A stretch of DNA of 64,000 nucleotides from contig JBAUHQ010000430.1 in NCBI GenBank assembly GCA_049680365.1, forward strand, positions 18,605 to 82,604, written 5' to 3'. How positions within the stretch are numbered: the stretch's first letter is position 1; each line of letters opens with the position of its first letter. The DNA comes from K23-9 sp049680365. Lineage in GTDB: Bacteria > Planctomycetota > Planctomycetia > Pirellulales > Pirellulaceae. The position numbers and the translations under genes are program-made. Shown piece after piece: positions 40,840 through 50,154 of this stretch. The notes beneath the pieces are model-generated. The model worked only from the letters and a program-made list of their open reading frames with translations. It did no database searches and was not told the origin of the DNA.

Positions 40840-41856
40840 ATGAACACGACCACTCAAGCCCCAACCACCGATTGCCTGGCTTCACGGCTTCGAACTGCCG
40901 TGGCACACGCCATCACGGCGCCTTCCAGTCATAATACTCAGCCTTGGCTGTTCCGAATCAATTGCGGAGAAGTCGAATTGCTGGCCGATCATCGACGGGC
41001 ATGCCCTGTTGTTGACCCGAACAATCGCGAGTTAACGATCAGTTGCGGTGCGGCACTCTATCACTTGAAACTCGCGATGAATTGTGACTCGCTCGCGACC
41101 CAAGTGCGAATCCTACCCCCCAGCGATGACAAACACTTGATTGCTCGCGTTAGGGTGGCTGGCCCCCGTTCTTCCACCGCTGACGAACAAGAACTCTTAA
41201 AGGCGATACCGCGGCGGCGAACGAACCGGTTTCCATTCAGCCAACAAGAAGTGGATCCTGATCTGCAAGCGGAGTGGATCAACGACGTGAAATCGGAACA
41301 TGCTTGGATCCATCTGATTCACTCCGATCGGGAAAAGCATGCGGTCGCGGATTTGGTAACCGAAGGTGATCGTCGGCAAGCGAGCGACAAGCTATTTCGG
41401 CGTGAACTGGCCAAATGGATTCATTCCAACACTAGTTCGCGGCGAGATGGTATGCCCGGCTACGCGCAAGGCGTCAGTGACTTCGCATCGCACTTTGGCT
41501 GGCTGGTTGTCCGAACGTTTGACTGGGGAGATGGGCAAGCGGCCAAGGATCGACAACTGGCCGAAGGGTCTCCACTACTAGCCGTAATCGGAACGGACAG
41601 TGATACACCTGCGGACTGGATCGCCTGCGGTCAAGCGCTGGCTAAAATGTCGCTTCGAGCAGCATCCTGGTCAGTTGATGCTTCCTATTTGAATCAACCG
41701 ATCGAAGTGCCTGAGTTGCGAAACAAGCTTTCCAAGTTAATCGGAACCAATGGGTACCCTCAGGTCCTACTGCGGCTAGGACACGGCGTGGAAGTCAAGC
41801 CGACCCCTCGGCGAAGCGTCGACGAAGTCATTGTCGAGAACGAAATCGTCCAATGA
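40840..41856 (+). CDS. Nitroreductase-like flavoprotein of the Acg family
   Basis: 338 residues from the ATG at 40840, with upstream AAGG, and open to 40759. The protein shows the Acg-type pattern: TAPSSHNTQPWLFRI near the N-terminus (flavin site), DPNNRELTISCGAALYHLKLA, PRRRTNRFPFS and GYPQVLLRLGHG near the C-terminus. Acg-family proteins bind FMN and are induced in dormancy and hypoxia in mycobacteria. Enzymatic activity is unclear. Confidence 0.88.
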   Translation: MNTTTQAPTTDCLASRLRTAVAHAITAPSSHNTQPWLFRINCGEVELLADHRRACPVVDPNNRELTISCGAALYHLKLAMNCDSLATQVRILPPSDDKHLIARVRVAGPRSSTADEQELLKAIPRRRTNRFPFSQQEVDPDLQAEWINDVKSEHAWIHLIHSDREKHAVADLVTEGDRRQASDKLFRRELAKWIHSNTSSRRDGMPGYAQGVSDFASHFGWLVVRTFDWGDGQAAKDRQLAEGSPLLAVIGTDSDTPADWIACGQALAKMSLRAASWSVDASYLNQPIEVPELRNKLSKLIGTNGYPQVLLRLGHGVEVKPTPRRSVDEVIVENEIVQ

Positions 41857-41897
41857 CGATTCCGGCAATTCACTTTCGGAGTTACAAATCACCCAGG

Positions 41898-42012
41898 GCA
41901 ACGCAGTTATTCACACGGGGAAATAGAGGTTGGAGTGGGCTTCGCCAAAAGTCCCTGGTTTCATGGCTGGGACTTCTGGCGAAGTCCGCTACAAATTGAA
42001 AAACTGCGTTGC
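41898..42012. repeat. Nested inverted-repeat element (MITE- or attenuator-like)
   Basis: The outer arms GCAACGCAGTT (41898-41908) and AACTGCGTTGC (42002-42012) are perfect 11-base inverted repeats. The inner arms CTTCGCCAAAAGTCCC (41940-41955) and GGGACTTCTGGCGAAG (41969-41984) pair over 16 bases with one mismatch around a 13-base loop. It lies just before cardiolipin synthase. Confidence 0.75.
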
Positions 42013-42070
42013 ACCGGTATATCACCATGTATTTGCAACCGCTGGTTCATCGTTTGTCTATCCTTAAGCA

Positions 42071-43546
42071 ATGGATCTTCTGCTTCGAATTCTCGATCAA
42101 CCATCAGCGAGTGTGCTGATCCCACTGGCACTCTTGCTGATTCATTTCGTCTCGATTTTATCAGCGTTTCATTCCCTACAACACGTTCGGACATCGCAAG
42201 CGGCCGTCGCTTGGGTCATTGGACTTGTGACGATCCCGTATCTCACCCTGCCGTTGTACTGGATCTTTGCTCGCCACCGATTCGAAGGTTATCGGGAAGC
42301 GATTCGCGACGTCGGGCATCAGCACGAACACTCCGTCACAGCGATTCGACGTGAGCTGTTCACGCGAACGAATGCTCGCAGTTCGTCACTTGTCACTCCG
42401 CTTGAACAAGTTGCCGATGTGCTGGACACCCCGATCTGCTGGGACAACCAGTTTCAGTTGTTGGTCGACGGCCAAGCATTCATGGACGCGATCGTGGCGA
42501 CGATCCAATCGGCAAAGCAATACGTCTATGCGGAGTTCTACATCATTCGCGACGACGAAACTGGCAATCGTTTCGCCGACGCGTTGATTCAGCGAGCACA
42601 GGCAGGCGTGACGGTGCGACTGCTGTACGACGAAGTTGGTTGTCTACGATTGTCAAATCGCTACTTGCAACGCTTGACGGCAGCAGGCATCGATGTTCAT
42701 GCGTTTAACACACGCCAAGGTTGGGTCAATCGTTTTCAGATCAACTTTCGCAATCATCGCAAACTGGTCGTTGTCGATGGTGAACAGACAATTGTCGGCG
42801 GCCTGAATATCGGCAACGAATACCTTGCCAAAACGAAGGCGATAACAAGCTGGCGTGACACCAGCCTCAAAGTAACGGGAAGTGCTGCGAGAAAGATACA
42901 GGCCGTTTTTGCAGGTGACTACTTTTGGGCCGCCAGGAGCAGTCTGCCAGAGGCACAATGGAACCATGCCAGTCACGAAGCATCATCGCCGGAACGCGAC
43001 GGATCTGCTGCCGTCTGTTCCACTGGTCCCTCCGATCCAAAGCCGCGGGCGACGATGATGTTCGCCGCAGCGATCGGCGCCGCAAAGCAACGCTTGTGGA
43101 TCAGTACGCCGTACTTGGTTCCCGACGAAGCAACGATGGTGGCTCTTGCGATGGCAAGGACTCGCGGCGTCGACGTGCGTGTGCTCATCCCGTCCGTGGC
43201 CGATCACTGGGGCGCTTACCTGGCAGGTTTTCATTATGAACAAGAGCTACGAGCGATCGATGTGCCTGTCTATCGATACAAAACGGGCGTCTGCCATCAA
43301 AAGTGCGTCCTGGTCGATGACCGACTTGCCATGATCGGCTCCACCAACTTGGACAACCGATCGCTGTACCTTAACTTCGAATTGATGATCGCAGCGCAGG
43401 ACAAAGATTTGCTTGACAAGGTCCAATCGATGCTCACCACAGATTTTGCCAATGCAGAAATCAGTAATCACGCGAAGAAACCGCTGCGGCCGCTTCTGTC
43501 GCGCGCGGGCACGGCGGTAGCACGCCTGTTTAGCCCTGTGCTGTAA
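42071..43546 (+). CDS. cls: Cardiolipin synthase (phospholipase D family)
   Basis: 491 residues. Two N-terminal membrane helices (VLIPLALLLIHFVSILSAF, VAWVIGLVTIPYLTLPLYWIF) are followed by the PLDNc domain. The two HKD motifs are NHRKLVVVDGEQTIVGG and CHQKCVLVDDRLAMIGS. It condenses two phosphatidylglycerols or similar substrates to cardiolipin in the inner membrane. The length matches bacterial ClsA. Its placement in the island fits envelope adaptation. Confidence 0.93.
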   Translation: MDLLLRILDQPSASVLIPLALLLIHFVSILSAFHSLQHVRTSQAAVAWVIGLVTIPYLTLPLYWIFARHRFEGYREAIRDVGHQHEHSVTAIRRELFTRTNARSSSLVTPLEQVADVLDTPICWDNQFQLLVDGQAFMDAIVATIQSAKQYVYAEFYIIRDDETGNRFADALIQRAQAGVTVRLLYDEVGCLRLSNRYLQRLTAAGIDVHAFNTRQGWVNRFQINFRNHRKLVVVDGEQTIVGGLNIGNEYLAKTKAITSWRDTSLKVTGSAARKIQAVFAGDYFWAARSSLPEAQWNHASHEASSPERDGSAAVCSTGPSDPKPRATMMFAAAIGAAKQRLWISTPYLVPDEATMVALAMARTRGVDVRVLIPSVADHWGAYLAGFHYEQELRAIDVPVYRYKTGVCHQKCVLVDDRLAMIGSTNLDNRSLYLNFELMIAAQDKDLLDKVQSMLTTDFANAEISNHAKKPLRPLLSRAGTAVARLFSPVL

Positions 43547-43655
43547 TGAACCCTTTATCGGCACGCACGCAGGTCATTACCAACTTGGCATTGAAGTTGC
43601 TACTTTGCTAACAAGTGAAAGATCCCATGCCATTTGTTCTCAGTAAAGGTCAACG

Positions 43656-44084
43656 ATGTTGAATCTGGTCTGCTCTCAGTGCGTTTCCGTCAATCGCGTT
43701 CCGCCGTCAAAAACGTACAACAAGCCATTATGCGGTAAATGCAAAACGCATTTGCTGCCGAACTACCCAGTCGAACTCACCGACGCGTCGTTTGCCAAAT
43801 TCATCCAGCGAACCGACGTCCCTGTACTCGTTGACTTTTGGGCGACTTGGTGCGGTCCTTGTCGCATGATGGCACCAGCGTTCAAGGAAGCCGCTGCGCA
43901 GCTTTCGCCACGATTTATCCTGGCGAAATTGGATACCGATGCAGCACCTCAAACATCCGCCCAATTCAGTATTACCTCCATCCCAACCTTGGTCTTGTAC
44001 AAGAATGGAGTGGAAGTCGCACAACGGGCAGGCGTCCACGACGCACAACAAATCGCCCGTTTCGTCGCTCAGTGGCCAACGTAA
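43656..44084 (+). CDS. trxC: Thioredoxin 2 (zinc-finger thioredoxin)
   Basis: 142 residues. The N-terminal CSQC and CGKC knuckles bind zinc as in TrxC. The thioredoxin domain carries VDFWATWCGPCRMMAP, with ITSIPTLVLYKNG (cis-Pro) following. AAAGG lies 6 bases upstream of the ATG. Thioredoxin 2 reduces disulfides and is linked to oxidative stress. Confidence 0.95.
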   Translation: MLNLVCSQCVSVNRVPPSKTYNKPLCGKCKTHLLPNYPVELTDASFAKFIQRTDVPVLVDFWATWCGPCRMMAPAFKEAAAQLSPRFILAKLDTDAAPQTSAQFSITSIPTLVLYKNGVEVAQRAGVHDAQQIARFVAQWPT

Positions 44085-44177
44085 AGACCTAGTGAAACAA
44101 TAGAGAGGGCGTGAGGGTATTTCAAACATGACTTAAAACCGGTTCCCACCGGTCAAGCGAAACATCCATCCAGCGCA

Positions 44178-44591
44178 TCACATCGCTGCTTCCATTGCTG
44201 CTTTCAGAATTGCGACTTGTGCCATCGCTCGATGATGATGCTTTTTGATTCGCTCGTGAGCTTGCCGTTGCTGAGCGTGATCGGCGGCATGGCGATCGTG
44301 ATAGGAACCAAACTCTTCGTGCATTCCGCCCTCAACGCCCGTTTGCATAAAGGCCGCCAGTTCCTTTTCGTGAGCGTGCAGGCCTGTGCCAAGTGTGACG
44401 ATCTTTTCGTTATGGTCATCCAAAGCTTTGCCATGTTCGCGAATTTCAGCGGCGATCTGTTGCAGTTCTTGCAACGCGTCGGCTTGCTCACCTTTCCAGT
44501 AAACAACGTCTTCAGCCCACATGTCCAAATCGCTTTGCCAATAACGATGATCAGCGTGAGCTTGGGCGACAGATTTCAGGCTAGTGGTCAT
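44178..44591 (-). CDS. Histidine-rich helical hypothetical protein
   Basis: 137 residues, all-helical and rich in His and Gln (HEEFGSYHDRHAADHAQQ and ERIKKHHHRAM). No signal peptide, membrane helix or named family. It could bind metal through the clustered histidines, but that is inferred from composition only. Confidence 0.6.
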   Translation of the reverse strand: MTTSLKSVAQAHADHRYWQSDLDMWAEDVVYWKGEQADALQELQQIAAEIREHGKALDDHNEKIVTLGTGLHAHEKELAAFMQTGVEGGMHEEFGSYHDRHAADHAQQRQAHERIKKHHHRAMAQVAILKAAMEAAM

Positions 44592-45176
44592 GATTTGTAT
44601 TCTTCGTGTGGAAAAAAGTGGAACCTCGCGGCCCTGCAGCTCAGGACTCTGAAGTTCGTAGGTCTAAAGCGAACGCAAAACGTTGATGTACGCCGCTGCC
44701 AACGTCTCAGTAGCAAGCGTCGTGCCAAATCCTGCGTGTACGATCCATCGCAAAGAGTGCGCCCACAGACTTAGCGGGATACTTGATAGGTCGCGTTTGC
44801 ATCACAGTAGTTTTCAGGCAGTCGATCGATTCGAGATGGCGTTAGTCGACTGGCAAAGTGTGCCATGTCGCGCAAGGTTGTGCGAATTGCCACAACTCGC
44901 CCACTGCGACGCAGTTTTTGTACGCTGACATCGCCGATCCACACGAGAATCGATGAATGGACAATCAATTCTGTTCAGACAATCTCGTGCAAAATCCCTG
45001 GGCCTCCAATGGCAACACCCGACGCCGCGACACGACATCTGTAACGGCATGGCTATTGCAGCAACAACCCATGCACACTGAATGTTGTTGTGCCCCCGAG
45101 ACTGATGTGAACAAAGTGGTCTACCGGGGTCCGTGTTCTTGACCAAACCTACCTCTGTCCCAAAACGAGTGAATCC
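44592..45176. other. Gene-free stretch of about 585 bp
   Basis: No supported gene. Overlapping open frames on both strands are short, start-poor and unlike known proteins. No strong hairpin or repeat is seen. Confidence 0.5.
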
Positions 45177-45650
45177 ATGGCTACAACAAAAACCGACATG
45201 CCAATGATGGTTAGCAGCGTAATGCAACGCCGCCTCGTCAAAGTGAACGAGAGGGACACGATTCAGAAGGCAGTGGACAAGCTGACAGAGAACCATTTGT
45301 CCGCATTGCCCGTCGTCAATGAGGAAGATGAGTTGGTAGGCATCCTGTCAGTCAGCGATCTCCTACGTTTGGTTCAAGACGCAGAGCGAACTTTGGAAGA
45401 CAACATGTCTGTTTACGGCGACTGTTACTGGCTGGCGGAACTGGTTCGCGACATGCTGGGAGATGACGATGTTGCTTCTGCCATGACGGAAACTCCGTTC
45501 ACCGCCCGGCAAGACGACCCGCTGCAGGAGGTCGCACGTCTGATGTTGGAACATCAAATTCACCACGTCCCAATCACTAGCGACGGCAAGCAACTCGTTG
45601 GCATGGTGTCGTCAGTCGACTTCGTTCGCCTGGCTGCGACCCCCAGTTAA
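45177..45650 (+). CDS. CBS-domain pair protein
   Basis: 157 residues with two CBS motifs: VSSVMQRRLVKVNERDTIQKAV with ALPVVNEEDELVGILSVSDLLR, and ASAMTETPFTARQDDPLQEV with HHVPITSDGKQLVGMVSSVDFVR. CBS pairs bind adenine nucleotides and act as energy sensors. It is a stand-alone protein with no effector domain. Confidence 0.92.
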   Translation: MATTKTDMPMMVSSVMQRRLVKVNERDTIQKAVDKLTENHLSALPVVNEEDELVGILSVSDLLRLVQDAERTLEDNMSVYGDCYWLAELVRDMLGDDDVASAMTETPFTARQDDPLQEVARLMLEHQIHHVPITSDGKQLVGMVSSVDFVRLAATPS

Positions 45651-45722
45651 CCAAGCCGCACATAGTGTTTCATGCCACATCACTGGTTGCCCTAAGTGGT
45701 AACCATGTGTCGTGTTGGTAGA

Positions 45723-46295
45723 CTACGGCGTCGTTTCCAAATCTGCAATCTGATCCAAGATGGCCTGCTCTGCCTTGGAAATCTCCCCACGGCCGAAGTA
45801 CCCACCGGAGGCTTCGGCAACCGTCGTCGCTAGTCGCAAAATCTCTCGGTGAAGAATACTTGCTAACGCCGGGGCGAGCGATCGACTCAGAGCATGTGCG
45901 TATTCCTGCCATAAATCCCACAGTGATTGCGGTGGTCGTTTATGCAACCACGATTCGATCATGGCAAACGCGGTTGGTTCGTCGTGGACACCACGATGCA
46001 GTGCTGCACTCAGGATCGCCTGACGCTCGGCGACCGTGACATTCCCATCCGCCCACGCAACAAATACGGTCGGCACCAAAGCAAGCGCTGTAAGTGTTGA
46101 AGGTGCAAAGCCTGCATCAAGCAGATGGTCAAGCAACTCCTCGTCTTGAAATCCAGTGGCGGTCGCGAGCTTTTCTCGCGACTGCTCTCGATCGAGTTGG
46201 GCCTGTCGTTTCGCCCGTAATTCCATGTCGATACGGTAGAAAAACTCGTCTTCAAGTGCCTTTCCCCGGCTGTGAATTGCGTCTTTTTCAAACAT
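45723..46295 (-). CDS. TerB-like helical protein
   Basis: 190 residues. The central part LVPTVFVAWADGNVTVAERQAIL matches the TerB/DjlA-N-like helical fold (metal-binding acidic D-G-x3-xxE pattern). The rest is helical without a signal peptide. TerB-like domains occur in stress and tellurite-resistance systems. No ter operon is nearby. Confidence 0.65.
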   Translation of the reverse strand: MFEKDAIHSRGKALEDEFFYRIDMELRAKRQAQLDREQSREKLATATGFQDEELLDHLLDAGFAPSTLTALALVPTVFVAWADGNVTVAERQAILSAALHRGVHDEPTAFAMIESWLHKRPPQSLWDLWQEYAHALSRSLAPALASILHREILRLATTVAEASGGYFGRGEISKAEQAILDQIADLETTP

Positions 46296-46382
46296 GTCGG
46301 TACCTACTGGATTTACGGAAAGTCGTTGGAGCCGTTAACGAAAAATGATGGAGCAAGAATCGGTGATGATTGGCAAAACGCC

Positions 46383-47438
46383 CTAACCTTGCACGCTTCT
46401 TCCGCCTTTTCCCGCGTACGATGGGGCTGGTAATTCAGTCGGCGCTGGATGACTGGCGACCGGATGACTGGCGACTGGATGACTGGCGGCTGGCTCATGA
46501 AAACGACTTTGCTGCTGATAGTACGTTTCACATTCGTCTTCACGACCACGGACGATTCGACAGCCATGCAATTTGCCAAACTGTGATGTAATGATTGTCC
46601 ATCGACCATGAGAATTCGCGTCGTCACGGTAGACAACGACCCAGTCGCGTGTTGTCCCCAGCTCATGGGCGCGTGCAGAATTGGAATACAACGCGGTGTA
46701 GTGCCGACCGTCACGCTGCGTGTGCAAAATCGGCAGCCAAGCGACCTTACCCGGGTTGAACTTGGACGGCGAGATTTTCACAAGCGTGCCATCGGTGGCT
46801 TTCCGACGATACTCCTGATCAACTTCCAGCAGTTCGTCCACCGGAATCGATCGGTCTGCAACGGAATAATGCGTGGAGTGACCGGCCTTCTTTCCCAATC
46901 GCTGTGCCAAACTCTCTTGAATAGCTTGAATACGTTTTCGCCCAAGTCCAGGGACCTTCGCTAGGCGCCCTTGTGTAGTCGCAGCGTACAACTCCGGAAG
47001 CGTTTCGACGTGCAGGTGTTCGTAAATGCGGTGCGACAACTCCGGTCCCACCCCCGGCAAGGTCGTGAAAAATTTCTCCGCGTTGGATTCACCGCGCAGC
47101 CGATCAAGCAACGCCATGTGGCCAAGCCGAAGATATGTGTCGACCAAGTTCGCTATCGAGACGCCAATCGTCGGTAGCGAAACCAATCCGTCGATGCCGT
47201 CGTGGGATAAGACGGTTCGAATTGGCGAATGCAAGTGAGCAATCGTTTCGGCCGCGGCACGATACGCACGCACTCGAAACTCGCTGGCACTTTGCTGAGC
47301 CAACAAATCTGCAATCTCACGAAGCAGTTCTGCGATCGCGTGGTTTTCTTGGATCCCCGCGATCTCTTCGTTAGCGTTGACCGGGTCGGACGAATCAATG
47401 GCAGCCACAACGGTTCTCCCATCATTGCTAGTTCGCAT
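46383..47438 (-). CDS. PolX N-terminal-domain (HhH) protein lacking polymerase
   Basis: 351 residues. Residues ~30-190 match the N-terminal lyase/HhH portion of DNA polymerase X (IADLLAQQSASEFRVRAYRA, TLPGVGPELSHRIYEHLHV, KVPGLGRKRIQAIQESLA). The polymerase and PHP domains are absent and are replaced by a domain containing WTIITSQFGKLHGCR. The C-terminus has a five-residue repeat (SHPVA) encoded by a 15-base tandem repeat. Probably DNA-binding; a 5'-dRP lyase role is possible. Confidence 0.75.
   Translation of the reverse strand: MRTSNDGRTVVAAIDSSDPVNANEEIAGIQENHAIAELLREIADLLAQQSASEFRVRAYRAAAETIAHLHSPIRTVLSHDGIDGLVSLPTIGVSIANLVDTYLRLGHMALLDRLRGESNAEKFFTTLPGVGPELSHRIYEHLHVETLPELYAATTQGRLAKVPGLGRKRIQAIQESLAQRLGKKAGHSTHYSVADRSIPVDELLEVDQEYRRKATDGTLVKISPSKFNPGKVAWLPILHTQRDGRHYTALYSNSARAHELGTTRDWVVVYRDDANSHGRWTIITSQFGKLHGCRIVRGREDECETYYQQQSRFHEPAASHPVASHPVASHPAPTELPAPSYAGKGGRSVQG
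46447..46491. repeat. 15-bp tandem repeat (three copies) in the PolX-like gene
   Basis: GGATGACTGGCGACC, GGATGACTGGCGACT and GGATGACTGGCGGCT encode SHPVA units on the minus strand near the C-terminus. Confidence 0.85.
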
Positions 47439-47615
47439 GTTGATGCCGACCAGAAATTGGGCCTGCAGATAATCACGAGAACTGCAAACCGCGTTCCGCT
47501 ATCAGAACGATGTTAAACGTGCCTTCGTGTCACGCCTTTGTGACAAAACGGAACGATTCGCCGCTATTTCGATTCTGCCGCCGACAGATTTTCAGCCCAG
47601 AATTCGTGTCGTCAA

Positions 47616-47882
47616 TCAGATGCCCATTTGCGCTAAGATGTCGGCAAACTGGCCGGCTGTTCGCGTTAGTACGGGATGTGCCTCCGAAAAACTCTCGGTC
47701 ATTTCGTGAAACCGTTTCGCCAGATCCGACGACTGAATTTCATGCTGATCCAGACTCTCTTGAATTTCGGCAATCGCAGCAGCCAATTGCTCACGTTCGG
47801 CTGGCTCCAGTTGGTCCTGATCATTCAATTCGTCAATTTGCTGATGAAGTTGTCGAAGCGTTTCTTGTAATTGCTCGTTCAT
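47616..47882 (-). CDS. DUF4404 protein
   Basis: 88 residues, a predicted helical coil (LQETLRQLHQQIDELNDQDQ) followed by RFHEMTESFSEAHPVLTRTAG. The pattern matches DUF4404 proteins of similar length. Function unknown. It lies just downstream of coaD on the same strand. Confidence 0.85.
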   Translation of the reverse strand: MNEQLQETLRQLHQQIDELNDQDQLEPAEREQLAAAIAEIQESLDQHEIQSSDLAKRFHEMTESFSEAHPVLTRTAGQFADILAQMGI

Positions 47883-47942
47883 AGGATGAGTTCCTTTCGA
47901 GAGAGTCTGTGATGTACTATGCGGCCGGATGATGCTCGCCGG

Positions 47943-48449
47943 CTACTGAGCGGCAGCTCGCAATTGCGTCCGAAGCGGAGCAATGATTTCGCGTGGGACA
48001 AACTTGGCCAACTGTTCGTCATCATCGCTCAGTGACGCAATTTGTTTTAGCAGCGAACTGCTGACGTGTGCAAAACGTTCGTCAGCCATTAAGAAAACCG
48101 TTTCCACGCCGGGATCCAATTGATGGTTGGCCATCATCATCGTGAACTCACCCGCGATGTCCGTCAGCGGCCGGATCCCGCGAATCATGACGGTCGACCC
48201 AAGTGACCGAACAAAATCAACGGCCAATCCCGAGAATATTTCGACGCGAACATTTCCAAATTCGCTGGTGACTTGGCTCACCAAGTCGACTCGCTGACCA
48301 GGATCAAACAACGCTTTTTTGTCCGCATTGAATCCGATGCCTACCACCAAATGATCAAATAATTTCGACGCACGCTCGATGATATGCAAATGCCCCAGCG
48401 TCACTGGGTCAAACGAACCTGTGTAGACGGCTATGCGAGTGTGAGGCAT
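47943..48449 (-). CDS. coaD: Phosphopantetheine adenylyltransferase
   Basis: 168 residues from the ATG at 48449 (a TTG lies one codon upstream). Nucleotidyltransferase motif TGSFDPVTLGHLHII contains the H-x-G-H-type signature in CoaD form. VMIRGIRPLTD and SSSLLKQIASL follow. CoaD makes dephospho-CoA from ATP and 4'-phosphopantetheine and is essential. It marks the return to housekeeping genes. Confidence 0.97.
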   Translation of the reverse strand: MPHTRIAVYTGSFDPVTLGHLHIIERASKLFDHLVVGIGFNADKKALFDPGQRVDLVSQVTSEFGNVRVEIFSGLAVDFVRSLGSTVMIRGIRPLTDIAGEFTMMMANHQLDPGVETVFLMADERFAHVSSSLLKQIASLSDDDEQLAKFVPREIIAPLRTQLRAAAQ

Positions 48450-48524
48450 CAACGCGGACTTTCAAAGAAGAGTGTCTGTGTGAATTTCTGTGTGGGCGAA
48501 ATTCTGTGTGGGCAAATCGCGAGT

Positions 48525-49775
48525 TCATTTCATCGACTGGGCAACCACCGCGACCAATCGGTCTAAGTCACTTTCAGTATTGTAGGCATGAATACTGGCT
48601 CGAATGCCACCACCACGGCAACTGACAACCACATGTTCCTCTAAACCTTGCCGGCGGACTTCGGCTGGATCCACGCCTGGAACCTCGAATGTCACAATGC
48701 CGCTTTGATTTTTTCGCTCAGCTGGCAAACGCGAGGTGATACCCAATTCCAAAAGTTTTTTGTGCAGATAATTTGCCAAAGAGACGATTCGATCGCCGAT
48801 CGCGGCATCGCCAAACGCTGCTCGGAAAGCCAAGAACATTTCCACATTGGCCGACAGTGCGGCGATGCCGACCATGTTGGCCGAACCGGGTTCGAAACGA
48901 GCAGCAGTGTCGCGAAGATTGAACTCCGGCGCGTTGTAGTTGAAGGAATTCTTGACGCTGCCCCAGCCGACATTTCCGCAGCGAAGGCGATTCAAGTGCT
49001 CGCGACGGATCATCGCAATGCCGGCTCCTTCGGGACCGAGCAACCACTTGTGACCGTCTGCGGCTACGAAATCCACGGGTGTCTTGGCCAAATCCAGCGA
49101 GTAGATCCCCAATCCTTGGATCGCATCGAGAAAAACCAGCACATTTTTTTTGTGGGCACGCCGGACCAATTCATCAATGTCGATCCGAAATCCGCTTGCG
49201 TAGCCAACCCAACTAACCGCAATCATGCGCGTCGAGTCGTCGACGCGGGCCATCAAGTCATCGATGGACACCTGTTCGCCCCTGCGCGGAACCACCCGCA
49301 ATTCGACACCACGGGACTGCTGATTCATCCAGGGAAAAAGATTGCTGGGGAATTCTCCGTCGGGCACGATCACGTTGTCGCCCGATTCCCACGACCAACC
49401 TTCGGCGACGATGTTGATGCCAGTGCTGGTATTGGGCACCATACAGATCTCGTCAGGGTCCGCTCCGGTCAAAAGTGCCGCATTATTGCGGAGTTTTTCG
49501 ACTTGGGCAGCCCATTGTGGCCAAACGGTATCGCCGTCGATCGAGGCTTGATCAGCGAAATTCCGAATCGCGTTGGCCGCCGGGCCCGGCAGCGGACCGA
49601 CGGCGGCGTGATCCAGATAAGCCCACTTCCGGGCAATCGGCATCTGCTGACGCCACTGAATCCAAGGGTCAGAGTCCGGATCGAGCGTGAATTTGGGCCT
49701 CAATGCCTGGCTCGTTGCCTCCCGGGCTCCCTCACCGTCCGCTGAATTTTGTATGCTCTGCTGTCTGGTCGACAT
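48525..49775 (-). CDS. Class V aminotransferase (NifS/IscS-like fold)
   Basis: 416 residues. PLP lysine is in AADGHKWLLGPEG, with NTSTGINIVAEG, DGEFPSNLFPW and DAIQGLGIYSLDL. The C-terminal GGGIRASIHAYNTESDLDRL is typical. AAGGA lies 7 bases upstream. The spacing and SIHAYN ending fit the isopenicillin N epimerase-like/class V group more than true cysteine desulfurases. Substrate unknown. Confidence 0.9.
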   Translation of the reverse strand: MSTRQQSIQNSADGEGAREATSQALRPKFTLDPDSDPWIQWRQQMPIARKWAYLDHAAVGPLPGPAANAIRNFADQASIDGDTVWPQWAAQVEKLRNNAALLTGADPDEICMVPNTSTGINIVAEGWSWESGDNVIVPDGEFPSNLFPWMNQQSRGVELRVVPRRGEQVSIDDLMARVDDSTRMIAVSWVGYASGFRIDIDELVRRAHKKNVLVFLDAIQGLGIYSLDLAKTPVDFVAADGHKWLLGPEGAGIAMIRREHLNRLRCGNVGWGSVKNSFNYNAPEFNLRDTAARFEPGSANMVGIAALSANVEMFLAFRAAFGDAAIGDRIVSLANYLHKKLLELGITSRLPAERKNQSGIVTFEVPGVDPAEVRRQGLEEHVVVSCRGGGIRASIHAYNTESDLDRLVAVVAQSMK

Positions 49776-49950
49776 CCTGGAATCCTTGGATTAACCCGCA
49801 CAATCTGATTTGGCTTTGCGAAAACGTTAATCTAGCGATCATTCGTAGGCTTGGGAAACTACCGTGTTCCTAACTATACTGCGACTCGATTTGATGCGAT
49901 TCCGCAAAAGCTCTTCTTCCCGTCCCGTCTTTCTTCTCTGAGGTTTCTTG

Positions 49951-50154
49951 ATGCCCAAGGCTCTCTGTCTGATCAGCCTTGTCGCGTCGATCCTGATCGT
50001 CGTTCTCTTTTTGGCCGATGCGGTCATGGGGATGGCCGGAATGACGGACATCGCCCCCCTCCAATCGGCCAGTATCCTGATGGATGTCACGTTCGCCGTG
50101 CTCGGTGGTGCGATGGTATTTATGAGCTGGAAGACGTACCGCGAACAGCGTTAA
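49951..50154 (+). CDS. Small two-helix membrane protein
   Basis: 67 residues from the ATG at 49951, which has GAGG 7-8 bases upstream. Two hydrophobic segments, LCLISLVASILIVVLFLADAV and LMDVTFAVLGGAMVFMSW, end with the basic KTYREQR. It looks like a conserved small planctomycete protein of unknown function. Confidence 0.75.
   Translation: MPKALCLISLVASILIVVLFLADAVMGMAGMTDIAPLQSASILMDVTFAVLGGAMVFMSWKTYREQR

Noticed and set aside
44814..45296. Minus-strand frame of 160 codons in the 44.6-45.2 kb gap
   Set aside because: Cys/His-rich mixture with no motif, overlapping the start of the CBS gene on the other strand.
48648..49745. Long plus-strand open frame (365 codons)
   Set aside because: Antisense to the class V aminotransferase with its PLP-lysine motif; low-complexity, no domain.
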